Positions 45,249 through 64,000 of a stretch of 64,000 nt of DNA are shown piece by piece. The DNA is from Tiliqua scincoides (taxonomy: Eukaryota > Chordata > Lepidosauria > Squamata > Scincidae): positions 98,836,659 to 98,900,658 of the forward strand of contig NC_089822.1 in NCBI RefSeq assembly GCF_035046505.1. The letters run 5' to 3'. The notes under the pieces were generated by a model, which had not been told where the DNA came from, ran no database searches, and worked only from the letters and a program-made list of their open reading frames with translations. A program made the translations under genes and the position numbers. Each line of letters opens with the position of its first letter. Position 1 is the first letter of the stretch.

Positions 45249-45802
45249 GAGCCATTAACAAACAAACATTCTGAGGGTGAAACTTTTACTTCATCAAAAT
45301 ACAGTTATAGGAAAAATTTCAGCCACTGATTTGTTCCTAATCATACAGCTGTCCTGCCAGAAAAAAATGGGCAGACTTACACGTGGTTAGAAAGACATTT
45401 GAGATAGGATTGCCTGTTTTTAAAAAAAATAACGAACAGGGGCTGTGTGTGTTTAACAGCTGCAGACACAAGTCAGCAGATTATGTTGTTTCCATCACTT
45501 TATCTCCATGTTGGGGAAAACATCACCTGTTGGTTTAAGCCTATTTTGCAGCCTGTTTAAAAAAAAGTGTAATTTCTGGTCATGGAAGGAAATATGGAAT
45601 TCATTTCCAAAAGTCTGGCACTATTACATCACTTTAAAGGAGTACATAGTAAAAATATACTGTACTGTAAATACAGAAATATAAAGGGCCAAACCAAGTC
45701 CCATTGTGTATTGTACTGGTTATTCCACCCCAAAAAAGATACTGGATAAAAAGACAAAACAAAAATAATAAGCTGGTTGAAAATGTCATCCTTCAAAGCC
45801 TA

Positions 45803-45898
45803 AATGACCTAGCAATCTTGTACATATTTACTTAAAAGTAACTCCCCGCTGTGTTCAATGGAACTTCCTCTCAGGTAAATGTGTATAGGATCAGAACC
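45803..45898. mobile_element. Palindromic MITE, short family
   Basis: TACTTAAAAGTAACTCCCCG, CAATGGAACTTCCTCTCAGG, GTGTATAGGATCAGAACC. Confidence 0.65.
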
Positions 45899-45909
45899 TG
45901 AAACATTTT

Positions 45910-46104
45910 AGGGCCCAATGCTATGGAGTGCATGCCGGCTCACCTTTGGCATGCACTGTTGCAAACATGCCATAAGGCATGTTTGTGAGCATTAGCACCA
46001 GCCCAGCGCTGGAGCTGGTCCAGCACGAGCCCACACTGGGACAGCATCGGTTGGAGGTTGACAATCTGCCGCCCGCACACCAGGCAGCTCCTAGACAGCA
46101 GAGA
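45910..46104. mobile_element. GC-rich MITE relative
   Basis: Starts AGGGCCCAATGCTATGGAG with inner inverted words GGCATGCACTGTTGC and ACATGCCATAAGGCATGTTT. Shares the family end, but the interior differs. Confidence 0.55.
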
Positions 46105-46106
46105 CT

Positions 46107-46200
46107 AGGAGCCCAACCCTATGCATATCCACTCTGCAGTAAGTCCCATTAGAGTCAATGGGGCTTACTCCCAGGAAAGTGTGGATAGGATTGTACCCTG
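46107..46200. mobile_element. Palindromic MITE, short family
   Basis: GCCCAACCCTATGCATATCC, AGTAAGTCCCATTAGAGTCA, ATGGGGCTTACTCCCAGGAA, GTGTGGATAGGATTGTACCC. Confidence 0.85.
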
Positions 46201-46488
46201 GGTGATCAGACATGTCCTCTTTTTAGCCTTGTGTCCTGGAAAATAATTTAAAGGTCCTCCTTTTCTGTGAGCAGGCGCTGCAAGCAGCATATAGCCTTTT
46301 TGTAATTAATAAATTGTATGTAATATAGTTTAAATTTAATAAGTAATATAGTGTTTAAATTAACCACATGAATAAATATGAGTGTTTTAAGCTTTTATTT
46401 TGTCATGTCCTACATTTTTTCTTGGATTCCTATGGTTGGTATGCCTTGTCCTCTCTTACAATTATGACATCTGGTCACCCTGGGTAAA
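46198..46488. mobile_element. hAT-like element
   Basis: CTGGGTGATCAGACATGTC pairs with GACATCTGGTCACCCTG at the far end. The interior is AT-rich. Confidence 0.65.
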
Positions 46489-46526
46489 GAGAACATTATA
46501 GAGGTTTATAAAAATGTGTGGTATAG

Positions 46527-46767
46527 CAGTGGTTCTCAAACTGTTTGGTCTCCAGAGACCTTTACATTCCTAAATGGGAGTCACAGGAATCCCTGCTAGC
46601 ACTTGCATGGTCTTGGGAAGCCCCAATGCAGTGCAGAGTGCCTGTGCATGAGCACAGTGGTACAGTGCCAAGCTGATGTCAACTGCTGTGTATATGGTGT
46701 GCTTGTGCAGCCCTTGAAGGGGTCAGAGAGCCCCAAGATTCCTAGAAGCACACTTTGAGAAACACTG
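46527..46767. mobile_element. hAT MITE, diverged ends
   Basis: CAGTGGTTCTCAAAC and CTTTGAGAAACACTG are inverted repeats; the flanking 8-mers do not match well. Confidence 0.7.
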
Positions 46768-46854
46768 GTGAACAGAAAATGGGAGAGCAGTTTTCTTTCT
46801 TTGTTCTTATACAGTACAGGATATCTTTTCTCATGGTCATCTCAGGAAATTAAG

Positions 46855-46940
46855 AGCCCAAGCCTATGTGTGTCTACTCAGAATTTCCATTATAGTCAAT
46901 GGGGTTTGCTCCCCGGTAACGGTGGATAGGATTGCAGCCT
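46855..46940. mobile_element. Palindromic MITE, short family
   Basis: GCCCAAGCCTATGTGTGTCT, CCATTATAGTCAATGGGGTT, GTGGATAGGATTGCAGCC. Confidence 0.75.
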
Positions 46941-47233
46941 TAGGGCCCAATCTTATCCAACTTTCCATCACCAGTGCAGCTGGAGTAAAGGGAACAAATG
47001 TCCCCTTACTTTGAGGAAGCTTCTACGACTGCCCTCCACCAAAGGATGCAGTGCACACCCCATTGCTCAAACTTCCCAATGCCAGTGCAGCCGCAATACA
47101 GCCCAAGGAAAGGGAACAAACATTCCCTTACCTTGGGGATGCCTCCATGACTGCCCCTACTGAAGGATGCAGCGCATGCCCTGTTGGCACAGCTGTACCA
47201 GTGCTGGAAAACTGAATAGGACTTGTCCCTTAG
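46941..47233. mobile_element. Long-family MITE, composite of two half copies
   Basis: TAGGGCCCAATCTTATCCAA starts one copy; a second left arm (AACTTCCCAATGCCAGTGCA) begins at about 47,068; a single right arm ends AATAGGACTTGTCCCTTAG. Confidence 0.7.
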
Positions 47234-47409
47234 TGGCAGAAGATTCAGGTTGGACCAAAGAAAGTGGTTTGGAATTGTGAACTTATTAAGCAAGATGTTA
47301 AAAGCATGACCCTGAATACCTGTTGCTCTGTCAGAATGCATCTGGCTGGAAAGAGAACACTGGGTATACTAGACCTTGGGTCTCATCTAGCTAGGCTTTT
47401 ATGTCCACT

Positions 47410-47505
47410 CACAGCCCAATCCTATGCATGTCTACTCAGAAATAAGTCCCATTAGAGTCAGTGGGGCTTACTCCCAGTAAAGTTTGGATAGGATTGGTCT
47501 GTAAG
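47410..47505. mobile_element. Palindromic MITE, short family, good copy
   Basis: GCCCAATCCTATGCATGTCT, AAATAAGTCCCATTAGAGTC, GGGGCTTACTCCCAGTAAAG, GGATAGGATTGG. It lies 150 bp before the ANP32B CpG island. Confidence 0.85.
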
Positions 47506-48144
47506 CTGTCACTGCAGCCTGCCAGGTGCTTAACAAGCCCCCCTTATTATTGTATTTCTAAGTTTAGGGGGGGGCTGGTTTGCACCTACCAAGCCCTATA
47601 GATTGATCGTGGCTGTAGCTGGCCTACTAGGCCTCAGCGCCTGCCAATGTGCCCTCGCAGGGCAAGCCTCCCCATTATGTCCCGTCGAAGAGGCGGCGTC
47701 CCGGGAAGGCAGATAAGGGCCGCTTTATTATGTGGAGAGTGCGGCTGATGACTCTGGGAACAATGAGAAGCCTCTTGTGGGGACGTCGCTGCGCCTCGGC
47801 CCTCTCGAGGGGTGGCCGCCTGGCTGGCTGCTCGTCAGAGGAGGGAGGGCGAGGCGATGACGAGGAAGTTCCGGGGAGTCTCTTCTTTGGCGCCTTTGCC
47901 GCGCCCCCTGGCGGCCAGCTCGTCAGTCAGTCCTTCGCTCGGCTCGGCTCTGCTCAGGCAAAGGCCTCCGCGGCTGGCTGGACTGTAGTCGCGACGGCGG
48001 GAAGGAGGCGCCCGGCGCTCGCTCGCTCCGCCCGCCGCCACTACCGCCCTCGGCCGCTGCCCAGCGAGCTAACTCGGCGCCGCGCGCTCGGGGCCTGAGT
48101 CCGCGCCCGTCCTGCTCGTCCCTCCATCTCGCGCCGCCGCCGCC

Positions 48145-63605
<15,461 letters not shown>

Positions 63606-64000
63606 GTATGTTTAAAGTTTTCTACCAGCTTCTCACCTCGGGATGTTGGGAATCAGATACCAATGAGAGGATGTGAAGGACTAGTCAAAGGTGACAGCAA
63701 AAGCTTTAGACTAGTAGAAGTTGACCCCATCCAAAGCATGTGTATGCAGGAGATACTGCAGGTTACAAAAACCCTGTTCTCACAGTGTGCTACTGAGAAG
63801 CTAGTACAAAGGCTGTCTGTCTTTTTTGTAGTGTCACCATCCAAATAATGACTTTGTCTTAGTCTTTGGCATGGCGATACAAAAATGCTAGAGTGGTAGT
63901 TTAGTATAAACTGGTGATAAAAATGAAAAGCCATTAGCCACAATTTTCCATGGGCACACAGTGGCATCTTGACATCTGCATGGGATCAATCCTATATCCT
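63606..64000 (+). other. ANP32B: ANP32B intron 6, truncated by the window end
   Basis: Unique sequence with no acceptor followed by acidic-tail codons seen. Confidence 0.7.

Overview
The window is vertebrate nuclear DNA, most likely from a squamate reptile (lizard or snake). Gene order FOXE1 (+), HEMGN (-), ANP32B (+) matches human 9q22, and the genes have introns with normal GT-AG sites. The repeats are reptilian. Two tRNA-headed SINEs with Sauria-SINE anatomy are present, along with CR1-like and L1 LINE remnants, many hAT deletion derivatives, Tigger-like elements, and dozens of short near-palindromic MITEs whose ends read CCAATCCTAT. The lineage call rests on repeat style and synteny read by eye; no database was searched.

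Layout. From 1 to 12.4 kb there is no recognisable protein gene. It holds repeats, a CpG-rich patch at about 4.1-5.05 kb and simple repeats. From 12.44 to 14.46 kb a CpG island carries the single-exon FOXE1 gene (13,586-14,629). From 14.6 to 23.2 kb is intergenic; TRMO, which sits here in human, was not found. HEMGN runs from 30,984 down to 23,356 on the minus strand. I assembled it from four small coding exons as a 171-residue protein, about a third of the human length. Its introns hold an L1 remnant, a Sauria SINE, a Tigger-like element and a duplicated unknown repeat. From 31.2 to 40.8 kb is repeat-rich, with a 1.1-kb hAT element nested in a LINE.

A 562-codon minus-strand ORF (41,169-42,857) is the standout. 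It is a hAT-transposase-derived protein of the CGGBP1-related kind. It appears to have lost acidic catalytic positions and has no visible terminal inverted repeats, yet the frame is fully open. I read it as a candidate domesticated host gene. ANP32B starts in a CpG island at 47.6-48.8 kb, and six coding exons are visible to 63,605; its last exon or exons lie beyond the window.

How the parts relate. FOXE1 is a thyroid and foregut forkhead factor, HEMGN an erythroid nuclear regulator, and ANP32B a ubiquitous acidic nuclear chaperone. They are conserved neighbours, not a pathway. HEMGN has a GATA motif and a CACCC box about 150 bp upstream of its start codon, which fits erythroid control. The mobile-element layer is dominated by cut-and-paste families, several with exact 8-bp target duplications, and includes nested insertions that order the events.
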